DNA of 37,641 nt from Ruminococcus flavefaciens (lineage in GTDB: Bacteria > Bacillota > Clostridia > Oscillospirales > Ruminococcaceae), in the NCBI GenBank assembly GCA_023667045.1, contig JAMPAU010000013.1, positions 1 through 37,641 on the forward strand. The letters run 5' to 3'. The translations under genes and the position numbers were made by a program. The stretch's first letter is position 1, and each line of letters starts with the position of its first letter. Below the pieces are notes generated by a model. The model ran no database searches and was not told the origin of the DNA. It was given only the letters and a program-made list of their open reading frames with translations. Below, one piece after another: positions 7,241 to 16,452 of the stretch.

Positions 7241-10200
7241 TTAGAATAGGTTATTTGCTTTTCTCTTGCGAACAACCATAATAATGAAGATGGTCGGAAT
7301 TGCAAGAACAATCAATCCACCCAAAATGAAGAGATACCACCATCTTGCAAACAAATTACCTACATAAACATGCTTAATCATCGCAAGGTTGTTTACATTT
7401 CCTGCATTATCAACCAATGTAGGTCTAATATCAGTATATCCCTTGTTGATTGTAAAGCTAATAGTATGAGCATCTGCATCATAATCGAATCCACCACTTT
7501 CATAAGTCAAAGTAGTATCATTTGTCTGAATTTCACAGCGACTCAAGTCAATATCCGGCGACACACCTTCGATCATTACTGTTTTGTCGTTTACACCATA
7601 GAATCCATCAAAAAATCCGATGTCCTGCAAGGACTTCTCATACTCGCCAACAGGCTTTACATTGTCAATGTAAATATGACCAAGCGTAATTACCTGTTCA
7701 GAGTCATCACCCTTAGCGACTGCATTCAAAGTTAAGTCAGTATCAACAGTGTCATCACTAAAGTTCTGAGCGATATAACTATTCTTCAATGTAACATCAT
7801 ACATATCAATCTGATTGATTCTTCTGTCATCCAAAGTTACATTTAGATCATTATCAACAACTTCCGTACCATCTACCTCAACCGAGAATGCTTTATCTTT
7901 TGTAACGTAACTAATGATCTCGATGTCTTCAAAGTCTGCCGAACGAACACCTATTTCATCGAATTTGTAAAGGCCGGTATGTTTTTCCTTGTTGCTATTA
8001 GGGATATAAACAAGGAAGTCAGTATCGCGCTGAATAACATATGTATGCGTTGTTTCATCACCAGCGTTGCCTGCAATATCATACGGTACACATTTTACTT
8101 CATAAATACCGTCCTGATTGAAGAACTCATTGTTAATCTTTACCGTTTCATTTGGAGATGAAAAACTATCAAAATCAATCTCCATATCATAGCCGACATT
8201 ATCTTCATTCAGCTTCATACGGTAAGAAACAATCGTGTAGTCTACCCTATCAATATTACTATCATCGAATACAATCGGTGCTGCCTCGGTTTCAGTGTTC
8301 TTAATTGTATAAACAAGAACATCAAGATTCTTGGGGGTTTTGAGAACCGGCTTTGTTTTATCAATCTCGAATACAGGAGACTGAGAATCAGCAATTATTC
8401 TGCCAGATGCATCAGTACCACCAACAACTACCTGATAGACATAATCGGATGAGAATGTAAAATTAATCGTATGTGTATCACCTGTACTTTGCCACTTATC
8501 AGCAGAAATATAATCCGCCGTACATTCCTCACGGTTTGCTGTTGTCAATTCTTTTCCTGCTTCAGTACGATAAATATGAATTGCCACCATACCGGGGACA
8601 AAGTTATGTTCCGTAATTGTGAGTGTCATCTCTTTATCAACATTAAAGCTGTTCTGTGCATCATTAATGAACTGATCGAAATTAGTAACAAGTCTTGGAT
8701 CGGTCAAATCTACTCTAAAGCTACGTTCGTTGCCACCAGAATAGTTCACCGTTGCAGCATGATCACAGCGATCTGTGCCATCAATGTCAAATGTATAATC
8801 GCCTTCACCAAATGTGATAGTAGCTACATGTTCGGTGTTCGAAGAATCAGTAAAAGAGCTGATAGTTGGAGTTCCTCCGAACTCATTCTGAATGCTCGGA
8901 ATAATTCTGGCAGAATCAAAGTTCCTCTCTATTACTGTAATTGTCGCTGTTCTTTCACGACGATAATATTCTCCATTTCCGTCTGGATTATCAAAAACAA
9001 CATTAATAATCGGTGCAGTCTGATCAACCGAGAACACGTCAGAATCTTTGGAAGATTCATTGTTGGCTCTGTCAGTCATACCAAATGAAAGCTGTATATT
9101 ATTATCATCCGCGGAGAATGTATAGTTTCTGACAACTTCTGTAACAAGGTTTTCATCCATTGCTGTGATAACCCATCCGTCTCCAAGATCCTGACCTATA
9201 GAATTTCCGGTATTACTAATAACAACACTTCTTTCACTCTGTGTGTCATTTTCAGAGGAAATAGAATATCTGACTTCACGAATACCGGACATGGTATCAC
9301 TCACTGTAACCGTAAGATTCACATCACTGCTAAACAACGGATTTCCTTCAGCATCGGTAAAGCTAGTCTGACCCATACCTGTAATTTCGATATGTTGCTC
9401 GGATTCATGTCTTTCAGGGGTATCAACAACAAATAACTCAGGTGCTTTTTCCATGGACTCATTCTCAACATAATCAAATGCTTTTACTAAAATTTGTCCC
9501 TTGAAGTTAGCATGAATATTAAAGCTTGCCTTTCCGTCTTCATTGATATATGCAGTTCCGGGATGTTCCTCACCCTTAACACCATAATTGTAATCAATAA
9601 GAACATATTCTATCCTATGAAGTCCGGATGAAGGAATGTTATCAGTTACATTAACAGTTGCGACAAGGTCTGTCTTAAAATAGAAACCGTATTCGAGTTC
9701 TGTAATAAACTTAGCTGTGTCAACATCGCCATCGGCGGAAGGAAGCGAAAAATCAATTTTTTGAACTTCCGGAGCATCATAATCAAGATAATAATCCTTA
9801 GTATCAGCACCCACATCATTTTTATTGCCGGCATTGTCCTCCGCTTCGACCTTTATGACATAATGACCGTCAGCAGGAAGTTTTCCAGATTCTCTAAGGA
9901 TTTCACGCAAGGCCTCTGTACTGAGATGATACTCATGAATATCGTTATCCTTTACAGCAGATTCCCAAATGAAATTTGTATTATTGGAATCTCTAGTAAT
10001 TTGTTCGTCATTCACATAAACAGATAAATTGTGAATACCAGAATCTGCATCGCTTACTGTAATGACAATGTCTTTATCTGAGTTATACCAAACTTGGTCA
10101 TCTGTTCTTGAAACGCCGTCACTTTCAGGAAGTTCAATTGATACGAACGGTATTACTGTTTCAAGCATATAATATTTGGAATCCGTACTATTATTGCTAT

Positions 10201-13200
10201 CCTCAGCAATTTCTCCATCTGCATAAATCTGATCAAAATCTTCGGAGTAATGACCAAATTGGTCAGTTACTCTAACTGCAATATAACCAGACTGAGGAAT
10301 ATTAGAAACAGGAATTGAGTACTTATATTCCCACTTCCCAGCTTCGTACTCTTTGCCATTGCTTATAGTATTGTAACTATCACCTTTATCCAAAGAAATT
10401 TCTACAGCACTTGAATTTAATCCACTATCGTTTTCAGCATCATGTGCCTTAACTGTAATCGTTACATTATCGTTAGCAAATATTCCGAATGTGAGAATTC
10501 TCTGAACTTTACCAATACCACTCTCCGGAGCTCTGCTCACAGATACACTATCGATAATTGGATCTTCAGTATCCTTATAAAATGTTTTTTCATCAACAGA
10601 CCCATCTACACTGGCATTACCTGCTTGGTCGTAAAAGACTGCACTTATTGTGTATGAGTGATTATCATCTAAACCTGCTGTAGTATCAGCAAGAGAAGCT
10701 GATACCATAGTATCTCCAGATGAAAAAATTTTTTCAATTGTCTGTGCATTGCTATTAGCTTTCCACTGAACCTTATTTGGATACGCATCTGTGATACTAA
10801 AATTGAATCCGACAACTTCTGATTCATCAAACCAAATGTTGTCACCTATAGTAACCGTCCCAGATGTAGTATTGATTGCAACTGTACCTGTAGGGACTGT
10901 AAAATCTGTACTAAATTCAAATGATTTGTTTTCCCCATCTGAATCCTTGTTTATACTGCCATTAATATATGCAAAACCAGTTTCAGTGTTTCCAGCATTA
11001 TCCTTAACTGTAATATTTAAGATATGACTTCCGTCATTGAATAATTCAACAGGGATTTTAATCTGAATACCTTCCACCTTTTCGTTAGAATTATCAAAAT
11101 ACTGTCTGCCTAATGTATTTGTAAGTATTCTTGAATTTTGTCCGTTGTTGGTATTAAATTCAATGGGCAGCTGCTCCGTTGCTTTGATTTCACCACTGTC
11201 ATCAGTAATATAGATAGAATAAATACCACTTCCGTTGTCTGATACATCTATTGTAAAGAAGCCATCTTTCTCCTTAATTCCGTACCATTTGTTGGATACC
11301 GAAACATTTAATGATGCGAAGTCTGGGCGAGTCAATTTTGTAGAAGGCTTTATAGATTCAATTGTAATATGATTACTTTTCAGTTCTATACCCATTAAAG
11401 CTGTTAATGCAGGTGCATTTAACGGAATATCAACATTAACTCCATTTATTGTAAACACCACATCATCATCTGCACCGATATCAAAGTTGTAATAAAAATA
11501 ATCAAAAATTTTTTCGGCTGTTTCGGCATCAGTTGTATATTCAGTTTCCATCAAATTGCCATTGACATATATTTTATTAGTTTCGTCTGAATCAACTCTA
11601 ATTTGTAATGGCTTATTGATAGTGTTTCCGAACACATTAGACTTGAGGGTAGATGTACTGGAAATTTTAATCCAGTTTTTACTAGTACTATCATAGTAAT
11701 ACAAGCCAATATTTTCTATAGCACCAATTGTTTTTTCTAATTCTTCTGGTGTAGTTTCATCTTCAACAGCCCAAGCACCATTTGAATCTCTATAAATTAT
11801 GTTAATATTTCCTGCTTCATCAATTGCTTTTATATAAAGAGTAGTTGATTTGAGTTGCTTTGTAGGAATGTTTGCTGTAAACCAAACTTCATTTCCATAT
11901 GTATCTTTATGATTCTTATTGGCATCAAAAGGTACAGTCCAGTTTGTTTTGTCAAAACTATACTCAACAGAAACAATATCAGTCTCGTTATCCCATGCTC
12001 TAATCTGAAAAGCAGTTTCTGTATTTTGGTACGACCATTGACCACCAGTCCATATAATTTTAGGAGCTACACGTTCAAGCCTTAAATCCGTACAAGTATG
12101 TTCTTGTTGATCCTTTAGTGTAAGAGCTTCGTAATCCGATTTTTCCTCACCAGCACTTACTTGTACTTTCAGATTAGTAATATGTGCAGTCCCACTAGAG
12201 GGAGCGACAAAGGTATATGTATATTCAAATTTATTTTTGCCGTTCTCAGTTCCTCTGCGTTTCATTACCTCGTCAGAGAAACATGAGACATTATTATTTT
12301 GCAACGAGATTGTAGCAGTTTCAGCCATTGCATATGCTGTAATCGTTATTTGTACATTACCATTATAAGCCGAGGTTTTAGAAAGGTCAATATCTTGCGT
12401 GATTAATGCATCATGTGAAATTTCAATATTAGCCTTACTTTCAATAGGATAAGATGTAGAAATCGCATGATACTCAGTACTTCCGCTGTTAATATTTCTC
12501 AGATAATATACTTTACTGTCAGAAAGAGCAATTACAGTATCGGTAGATTCGCTAAAAGTATTTTCCGCACTACTTGTACTAATAGCATAATCGTTATTGC
12601 TACATTTTAGATACATTTTTCCATCATCCCCAATGGAAATATCCACCGGAATATTATTTGGATTATAATCATAGCTAAGTGCAAAACTGAAATCTTCTTC
12701 ACATTCAATCTTATAGGTGTCATTAAATTCAGCATTCTTGAAAGCGAAATCTACAGAATATACAACTTCGTTTTCTCCAGTGTTCTCAGTAATTCTTTTA
12801 AACTTAGCCTCAATGTTTTTATACATCTCATCAGACCAATCAGATGAAGTAAACTCAAAATAATCTGAGTAACGAGGTTTATCGTCATTATTGTGATTAT
12901 TATAGATCGTATTAAGGCAATCCTCTTGTCCGTTATAAATGGTCAAGTTCTCGTTCTCTTTATTGGAAACATTAATAACTGTCCTCATATCACCGGGATT
13001 TTCAGCGTTTGAATCGTTCCCAGGTTCAATCCCAGGCTCATCAACATTATTGTTTCCGGGCTGAGTACTCTCTGAAGGATCAATTACATTATCTGTGCCA
13101 ACACCACTTTCACCTCCCTCGCCAGTAGTAATCTCAGTAGGAGACGTATCCCCCTCTGCGATTACCACAAAACCTGTTGAAAAGTTACTCAATATAATGC

Positions 13201-13237
13201 CAATAGAGAGCAGCACACTCAAAACTCTATTTTTCAT
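7241..13237 (-). CDS. Giant Ig-like repeat surface protein, membrane anchored
   Basis: 1998 residues. An N-terminal signal peptide (MKNRVLSVLLSIGIILSNF, cleavage near residue 28) is followed by an acidic Gly/Asn/Pro-rich linker to about 90. Then comes a long series of beta-rich modules that recur with Ig-like signatures such as DxTxPxI and VxDNAGN (for example DTEDPIIDSV, DYDAPEVQKI, DQTAPIINVV, DLTDPRLVTN, DKTKPVLKTP). The end has one membrane helix (about 1963-1988) and a basic tail, with no LPxTG sortase signal. It should project far outside the cell while held in the membrane. It is the last gene of the locus, overlaps the previous gene by 4 nt, and has a CGGAGG site. It may be an adhesin or an outer conduit of the secretion apparatus; the sequence does not decide. 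Confidence 0.88.
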   Translation of the reverse strand: MKNRVLSVLLSIGIILSNFSTGFVVIAEGDTSPTEITTGEGGESGVGTDNVIDPSESTQPGNNNVDEPGIEPGNDSNAENPGDMRTVINVSNKENENLTIYNGQEDCLNTIYNNHNNDDKPRYSDYFEFTSSDWSDEMYKNIEAKFKRITENTGENEVVYSVDFAFKNAEFNDTYKIECEEDFSFALSYDYNPNNIPVDISIGDDGKMYLKCSNNDYAISTSSAENTFSESTDTVIALSDSKVYYLRNINSGSTEYHAISTSYPIESKANIEISHDALITQDIDLSKTSAYNGNVQITITAYAMAETATISLQNNNVSCFSDEVMKRRGTENGKNKFEYTYTFVAPSSGTAHITNLKVQVSAGEEKSDYEALTLKDQQEHTCTDLRLERVAPKIIWTGGQWSYQNTETAFQIRAWDNETDIVSVEYSFDKTNWTVPFDANKNHKDTYGNEVWFTANIPTKQLKSTTLYIKAIDEAGNINIIYRDSNGAWAVEDETTPEELEKTIGAIENIGLYYYDSTSKNWIKISSTSTLKSNVFGNTINKPLQIRVDSDETNKIYVNGNLMETEYTTDAETAEKIFDYFYYNFDIGADDDVVFTINGVNVDIPLNAPALTALMGIELKSNHITIESIKPSTKLTRPDFASLNVSVSNKWYGIKEKDGFFTIDVSDNGSGIYSIYITDDSGEIKATEQLPIEFNTNNGQNSRILTNTLGRQYFDNSNEKVEGIQIKIPVELFNDGSHILNITVKDNAGNTETGFAYINGSINKDSDGENKSFEFSTDFTVPTGTVAINTTSGTVTIGDNIWFDESEVVGFNFSITDAYPNKVQWKANSNAQTIEKIFSSGDTMVSASLADTTAGLDDNHSYTISAVFYDQAGNASVDGSVDEKTFYKDTEDPIIDSVSVSRAPESGIGKVQRILTFGIFANDNVTITVKAHDAENDSGLNSSAVEISLDKGDSYNTISNGKEYEAGKWEYKYSIPVSNIPQSGYIAVRVTDQFGHYSEDFDQIYADGEIAEDSNNSTDSKYYMLETVIPFVSIELPESDGVSRTDDQVWYNSDKDIVITVSDADSGIHNLSVYVNDEQITRDSNNTNFIWESAVKDNDIHEYHLSTEALREILRESGKLPADGHYVIKVEAEDNAGNKNDVGADTKDYYLDYDAPEVQKIDFSLPSADGDVDTAKFITELEYGFYFKTDLVATVNVTDNIPSSGLHRIEYVLIDYNYGVKGEEHPGTAYINEDGKASFNIHANFKGQILVKAFDYVENESMEKAPELFVVDTPERHESEQHIEITGMGQTSFTDAEGNPLFSSDVNLTVTVSDTMSGIREVRYSISSENDTQSERSVVISNTGNSIGQDLGDGWVITAMDENLVTEVVRNYTFSADDNNIQLSFGMTDRANNESSKDSDVFSVDQTAPIINVVFDNPDGNGEYYRRERTATITVIERNFDSARIIPSIQNEFGGTPTISSFTDSSNTEHVATITFGEGDYTFDIDGTDRCDHAATVNYSGGNERSFRVDLTDPRLVTNFDQFINDAQNSFNVDKEMTLTITEHNFVPGMVAIHIYRTEAGKELTTANREECTADYISADKWQSTGDTHTINFTFSSDYVYQVVVGGTDASGRIIADSQSPVFEIDKTKPVLKTPKNLDVLVYTIKNTETEAAPIVFDDSNIDRVDYTIVSYRMKLNEDNVGYDMEIDFDSFSSPNETVKINNEFFNQDGIYEVKCVPYDIAGNAGDETTHTYVIQRDTDFLVYIPNSNKEKHTGLYKFDEIGVRSADFEDIEIISYVTKDKAFSVEVDGTEVVDNDLNVTLDDRRINQIDMYDVTLKNSYIAQNFSDDTVDTDLTLNAVAKGDDSEQVITLGHIYIDNVKPVGEYEKSLQDIGFFDGFYGVNDKTVMIEGVSPDIDLSRCEIQTNDTTLTYESGGFDYDADAHTISFTINKGYTDIRPTLVDNAGNVNNLAMIKHVYVGNLFARWWYLFILGGLIVLAIPTIFIIMVVRKRKANNLF

Positions 13238-13620
13238 ACACTATACCTCCGTTTGAAATAAAAATAAAACTCTATTGAAAAAAGCGTTAATGCGAGATCT
13301 ACAGATATTAACACAACACTTTTATTCCAAAACAAAAAAATCACAAAAAACAAAATAAGAAACACCGTAAATGGTATAAGAAGTTTTCTTTCTCTGTGTG
13401 TCTTTTTCCTCTGATGCTTAATTTCCCTACACATTGACCAAGCTGCTATTTGCATGGAAATTCCAATGATTAACCCTAACCAAAACAGCAATGCAATTAT
13501 ATATGCCATTTTCGGAAGTTCATCATCAAGGTTAATTAGTGGAACTCCAAGCAAACTACATGAGGAGATAAAGAAAAATACAACTGAACAGTTATTTATT
13601 AACAACATTCTGCGTTTCAT
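13234..13620 (-). CDS. Small polytopic membrane protein
   Basis: 128 residues with four hydrophobic segments (roughly residues 8-28, 38-62, 82-99 and 102-122) and a basic, His-rich cytosolic loop between the second and third (REIKHQRKKTHRERK). There is no recognisable family. It overlaps the preceding gene and the giant surface-protein gene by 4 nt each (ATGA junctions), so all three are translationally coupled. A structural role in the secretion apparatus is possible. Confidence 0.72.
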   Translation of the reverse strand: MKRRMLLINNCSVVFFFISSCSLLGVPLINLDDELPKMAYIIALLFWLGLIIGISMQIAAWSMCREIKHQRKKTHRERKLLIPFTVFLILFFVIFLFWNKSVVLISVDLALTLFSIEFYFYFKRRYSV

Positions 13621-14039
13621 ATTTTATACTCATCCTCAAATTCAAAGTAAAAATCAAGGATCCTTGGATTGCTCGTAAAAATCTGCCTATCAGAAACAAA
13701 CGACGCTGAAACAGGCTTTGCAGGAGGCGGAGCCACCGGCTGCGGTCTATCCGGAATTCTTGCTGCTGGGTTAACATGGGTAAAGTGCATATCTGGCTCA
13801 GGTACAACAGGTCCTCTTTTTATCGGTGCAGAGCTTGATGCATTCGGAACAAAGCAATCTGCGTATGCTGTTGCAAACGTTGATCTGCGTCGCTGCGATT
13901 TCAAACTTTTATTTCGATATTTCTTCAGTATCAAGAAACCGATGATAATTAACAGAACAACGATTGCCACTATCAGAGCGTAACTAATTATTGGAAGATA
14001 ACGTAGCCATGTATCATTTTCTAAAATAAAATTATCCAC
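13617..14039 (-). CDS. Single-pass membrane protein with Pro-rich cytosolic tail
   Basis: 140 residues: a short N-terminus, one membrane helix at about 14-38, then the basic stretch KKYRNKSLKSQRRR, which places the C-terminus in the cytosol. The tail is rich in Pro and Ser (PDRPQPVAPPPAKPVSASF) and ends in an acidic aromatic cluster. The start is GTG at 14039 behind GAGGAG; no ATG fits. It follows the kinase gene by 15 nt. EssA of classical T7SS is a comparably small one-helix protein, but I see no sequence signature that equates them. Confidence 0.7.
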   Translation of the reverse strand: MDNFILENDTWLRYLPIISYALIVAIVVLLIIIGFLILKKYRNKSLKSQRRRSTFATAYADCFVPNASSSAPIKRGPVVPEPDMHFTHVNPAARIPDRPQPVAPPPAKPVSASFVSDRQIFTSNPRILDFYFEFEDEYKI

Positions 14040-14054
14040 AAATCATCACACTCC

Positions 14055-15728
14055 TCAACTTAATGGACTTTGCAGTTCTTCAACATCAACGCCCTCAGAT
14101 TCAGCAATCTTTTTCTTGATGTTTGAATCGTTGAATAAAACCTTATTCAGATAAATTACTGCATTTCTATATTCCGTTGAATTACTGTACTGACAAAGCA
14201 CATTATACGATGCAACAGGGTTGCTACTGTACTCAGCTATAGCCCTAGCAATTTTCATTCCATCGCAGTCTATCTCGTTAAGAGACTTTCTAAGCGAAAG
14301 TGACTCAGCAACTGTTTTTACATTGACATCCTGCAAATGCTGCATAATAGTATTTACATATGTTTCCATAAGTTCCTGATCTTTAGTATTGTCAAGGCAT
14401 TTCAGCAACACATCTTCAAGTTCTGATTTACTGATACTATCATCATCTTTATACGATACTGACAAAATATCAAGATATGACTGTTTCTCACTCGGTTTTG
14501 CTTCGACAAGTGCAAACGCGGTTTCTTTATAATCTGAAAGATTATGTTCAGTGTACTCAGATGCCATGACTTCAAAATTATTCTTAGCAATTTCAAAAGT
14601 CAACTTAGAGCGCCTGCCGTTTATAATAAGAGAGACAATCAATAACAACGAAAAGAAACCTGCAAGAATGCCGAAAATAAGCAATCTCTTGCTGGGTTTA
14701 TCCCTTTCAAGCAGCTTTTTCTCTGCATATATAGCTGCTTCTTTCAGCTCATCATAAGTTTGATATCTATCATCAGGATTTTTTTCGGTACACTTTATAA
14801 TCATTTCCTCTAATTCGGGAATATAGCCCTGAGGAGTATTGAACAAGTCACGCTTAAAATATCCTGCCTCCGTAGGCTTAATATGAATATTTGGCTGCGG
14901 GTTGATGCAATCCCAGAGAGCAGCACCGAATGAGAAAATATCACTTCTGATGTCAACAATTCCTGTCGATGGTAGATTCAAAGACCGGCGCATTTCTACA
15001 GAATCGCAGCATTCCGGTGCTGCAAAACCATTAGTGCCATATACACCGATATTATCACCAAATTCATTGTTCAGCGAAACATTTGATGCTCTGCCCGAAT
15101 ATTCCATAGATTTACCAAAGTCGATAACTGTTATCGACTCGGTTTCATTGGAAATCATAATATTTTCAGGCTTAATGTCCAAATGTAGGTATCTATGATC
15201 ACCGGTAACATGATTCATGATTTCACAGAACTGCATAGTCCAATTTAACAACTTTCTTTGAAAAGCTACTACCTGTTCGTAGGAAGCATTCAAGGAAGGT
15301 GTATGTGCTTGCAGTCCTTTAAGTTCATCGCCATCACAATATTCTTTCAAATCACATCCTGCAATATAGTCCTCCACAATACAGAAATATTGTGCATAAG
15401 GAGAATTAAGATACTCACAATATTTCTTTTTATTGTCGGGAATCATTTGATATATTGCTTGGAGAATATCCTGTCGAATCTCAGGGATAACACCTGCCAA
15501 TTTACTGGTACTGCATTGTTCCAAATGGCTTAACGTTGGCAATTCATAACTAAAGAAATCTCCCCAACGCCCAATTTCTCGAAATTTCAGAGCATATGTA
15601 CGTCCTACAGATTTCTTTACTCCCTTAAATACAATACTTTCGCCGCCAACAGCAATGAATTTTTTTATTGTGTATTCGTCCATGTCATCATAAATGATGC
15701 CATCAATATTACTGTTCTTATATTCCAT
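14055..15728 (-). CDS. Membrane Ser/Thr protein kinase (Hanks type) of the T7SS locus
   Basis: 557 residues from the ATG at 15728. The kinase domain has a glycine-rich loop VGGESIVFKG (27-36), Lys 48 in YALKF, the catalytic loop HLDIKPENIM (about 180-190), the metal-binding VIDFG (about 200), and an APE motif, so it looks active. One membrane helix follows at about 344-366, then an outer helical domain of some 190 residues. The cytosolic kinase-like domain, one helix and outer helical domain match the layout of the T7SS core protein EssB, whose kinase fold is inactive. One base separates the start from the PP2C stop. Likely substrates are the SNPTPTRR protein or other T7SS parts. Confidence 0.9.
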   Translation of the reverse strand: MEYKNSNIDGIIYDDMDEYTIKKFIAVGGESIVFKGVKKSVGRTYALKFREIGRWGDFFSYELPTLSHLEQCSTSKLAGVIPEIRQDILQAIYQMIPDNKKKYCEYLNSPYAQYFCIVEDYIAGCDLKEYCDGDELKGLQAHTPSLNASYEQVVAFQRKLLNWTMQFCEIMNHVTGDHRYLHLDIKPENIMISNETESITVIDFGKSMEYSGRASNVSLNNEFGDNIGVYGTNGFAAPECCDSVEMRRSLNLPSTGIVDIRSDIFSFGAALWDCINPQPNIHIKPTEAGYFKRDLFNTPQGYIPELEEMIIKCTEKNPDDRYQTYDELKEAAIYAEKKLLERDKPSKRLLIFGILAGFFSLLLIVSLIINGRRSKLTFEIAKNNFEVMASEYTEHNLSDYKETAFALVEAKPSEKQSYLDILSVSYKDDDSISKSELEDVLLKCLDNTKDQELMETYVNTIMQHLQDVNVKTVAESLSLRKSLNEIDCDGMKIARAIAEYSSNPVASYNVLCQYSNSTEYRNAVIYLNKVLFNDSNIKKKIAESEGVDVEELQSPLS

Positions 15729-15729
15729 A

Positions 15730-16452
15730 TCACTCACTTCTCGCAATCATTAGTGCTGTAATATCATCCGTTTCTCCGCCTTGGATCAAGCTGTTAGCAA
15801 TCCTTTCAAGCGTACTTAGCGATTCATTTCGATTTCGGCATCCGCAAAGCAGTTCACACCAGCTTATAAAATCACATCTTTTATAAAAACCGTCTGTACA
15901 AAGAATATAACGGTTTCCTTCTCGAAACTCATCAGCTGAAAATGTAAGTTTAATCTCATCATCATTTTTTCCGCCGATATGCATCGCTATACTATAACCG
16001 TCCTCAGCCTTATCATCCTGCGTCAGACATCTTACTTGTCCGTAAGATGTCAACTCATATAGTCGGCTGTCTCCTGCATTAAATATAAGAACCTGAGTTT
16101 GATTTGTTACAATTCCGCATACTGTACAGCAGGTATCTTTATCAGAATGCTTGTCCGAAAAGTTATTCAATAAATGATTGTACTTCATCATTTGAATCTG
16201 AATTTCTTTTGCTACGCTTTGAATATTGAATTCATTTTCTGCAAGATACTTAACAGCCCATTCCAAAAGCCATAGCACGGTATTATAACTGGCATATTTC
16301 CCCTGATATCCAAGTGATACACCATCAGCAATTAATGCTAATGTAATGTCTTCATTATTGATATTTCTTACCGTAACACTTCCAAACTTATCCTGATTTT
16401 CATGGATTTTATTTACACATTGTTGAGAATATCCTGAACAAAAAATACTCAT
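15730..16452 (-). CDS. PP2C-family protein phosphatase
   Basis: 240 residues, the size of a minimal PP2C domain. It shows the metal-binding IADGVS (Asp 43), the GDSRLY motif (about 125), CTDGFYK (about 183) and the C-terminal GETDDITALMIA Asp pair. The usual DGMGG motif is changed to DGVSLG. It is soluble and should remove phosphates added by the neighbouring kinase. Its start overlaps the stop of the SNPTPTRR-repeat gene by 4 nt and its stop is 1 nt from the kinase start, so scaffold, phosphatase and kinase form one tightly coupled block. Confidence 0.92.
   Translation of the reverse strand: MSIFCSGYSQQCVNKIHENQDKFGSVTVRNINNEDITLALIADGVSLGYQGKYASYNTVLWLLEWAVKYLAENEFNIQSVAKEIQIQMMKYNHLLNNFSDKHSDKDTCCTVCGIVTNQTQVLIFNAGDSRLYELTSYGQVRCLTQDDKAEDGYSIAMHIGGKNDDEIKLTFSADEFREGNRYILCTDGFYKRCDFISWCELLCGCRNRNESLSTLERIANSLIQGGETDDITALMIARSE

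Noticed and set aside
8471-9088. Long plus-strand frame (205 codons) opposite the giant surface protein
   Set aside because: It is the antisense shadow of a repetitive beta-rich gene; no ribosome-binding site and a Cys/Ile-rich composition unlike a real protein.
13617-14039. Naming this protein EssA
   Set aside because: Only size and a single membrane helix agree; no sequence signature supports it.
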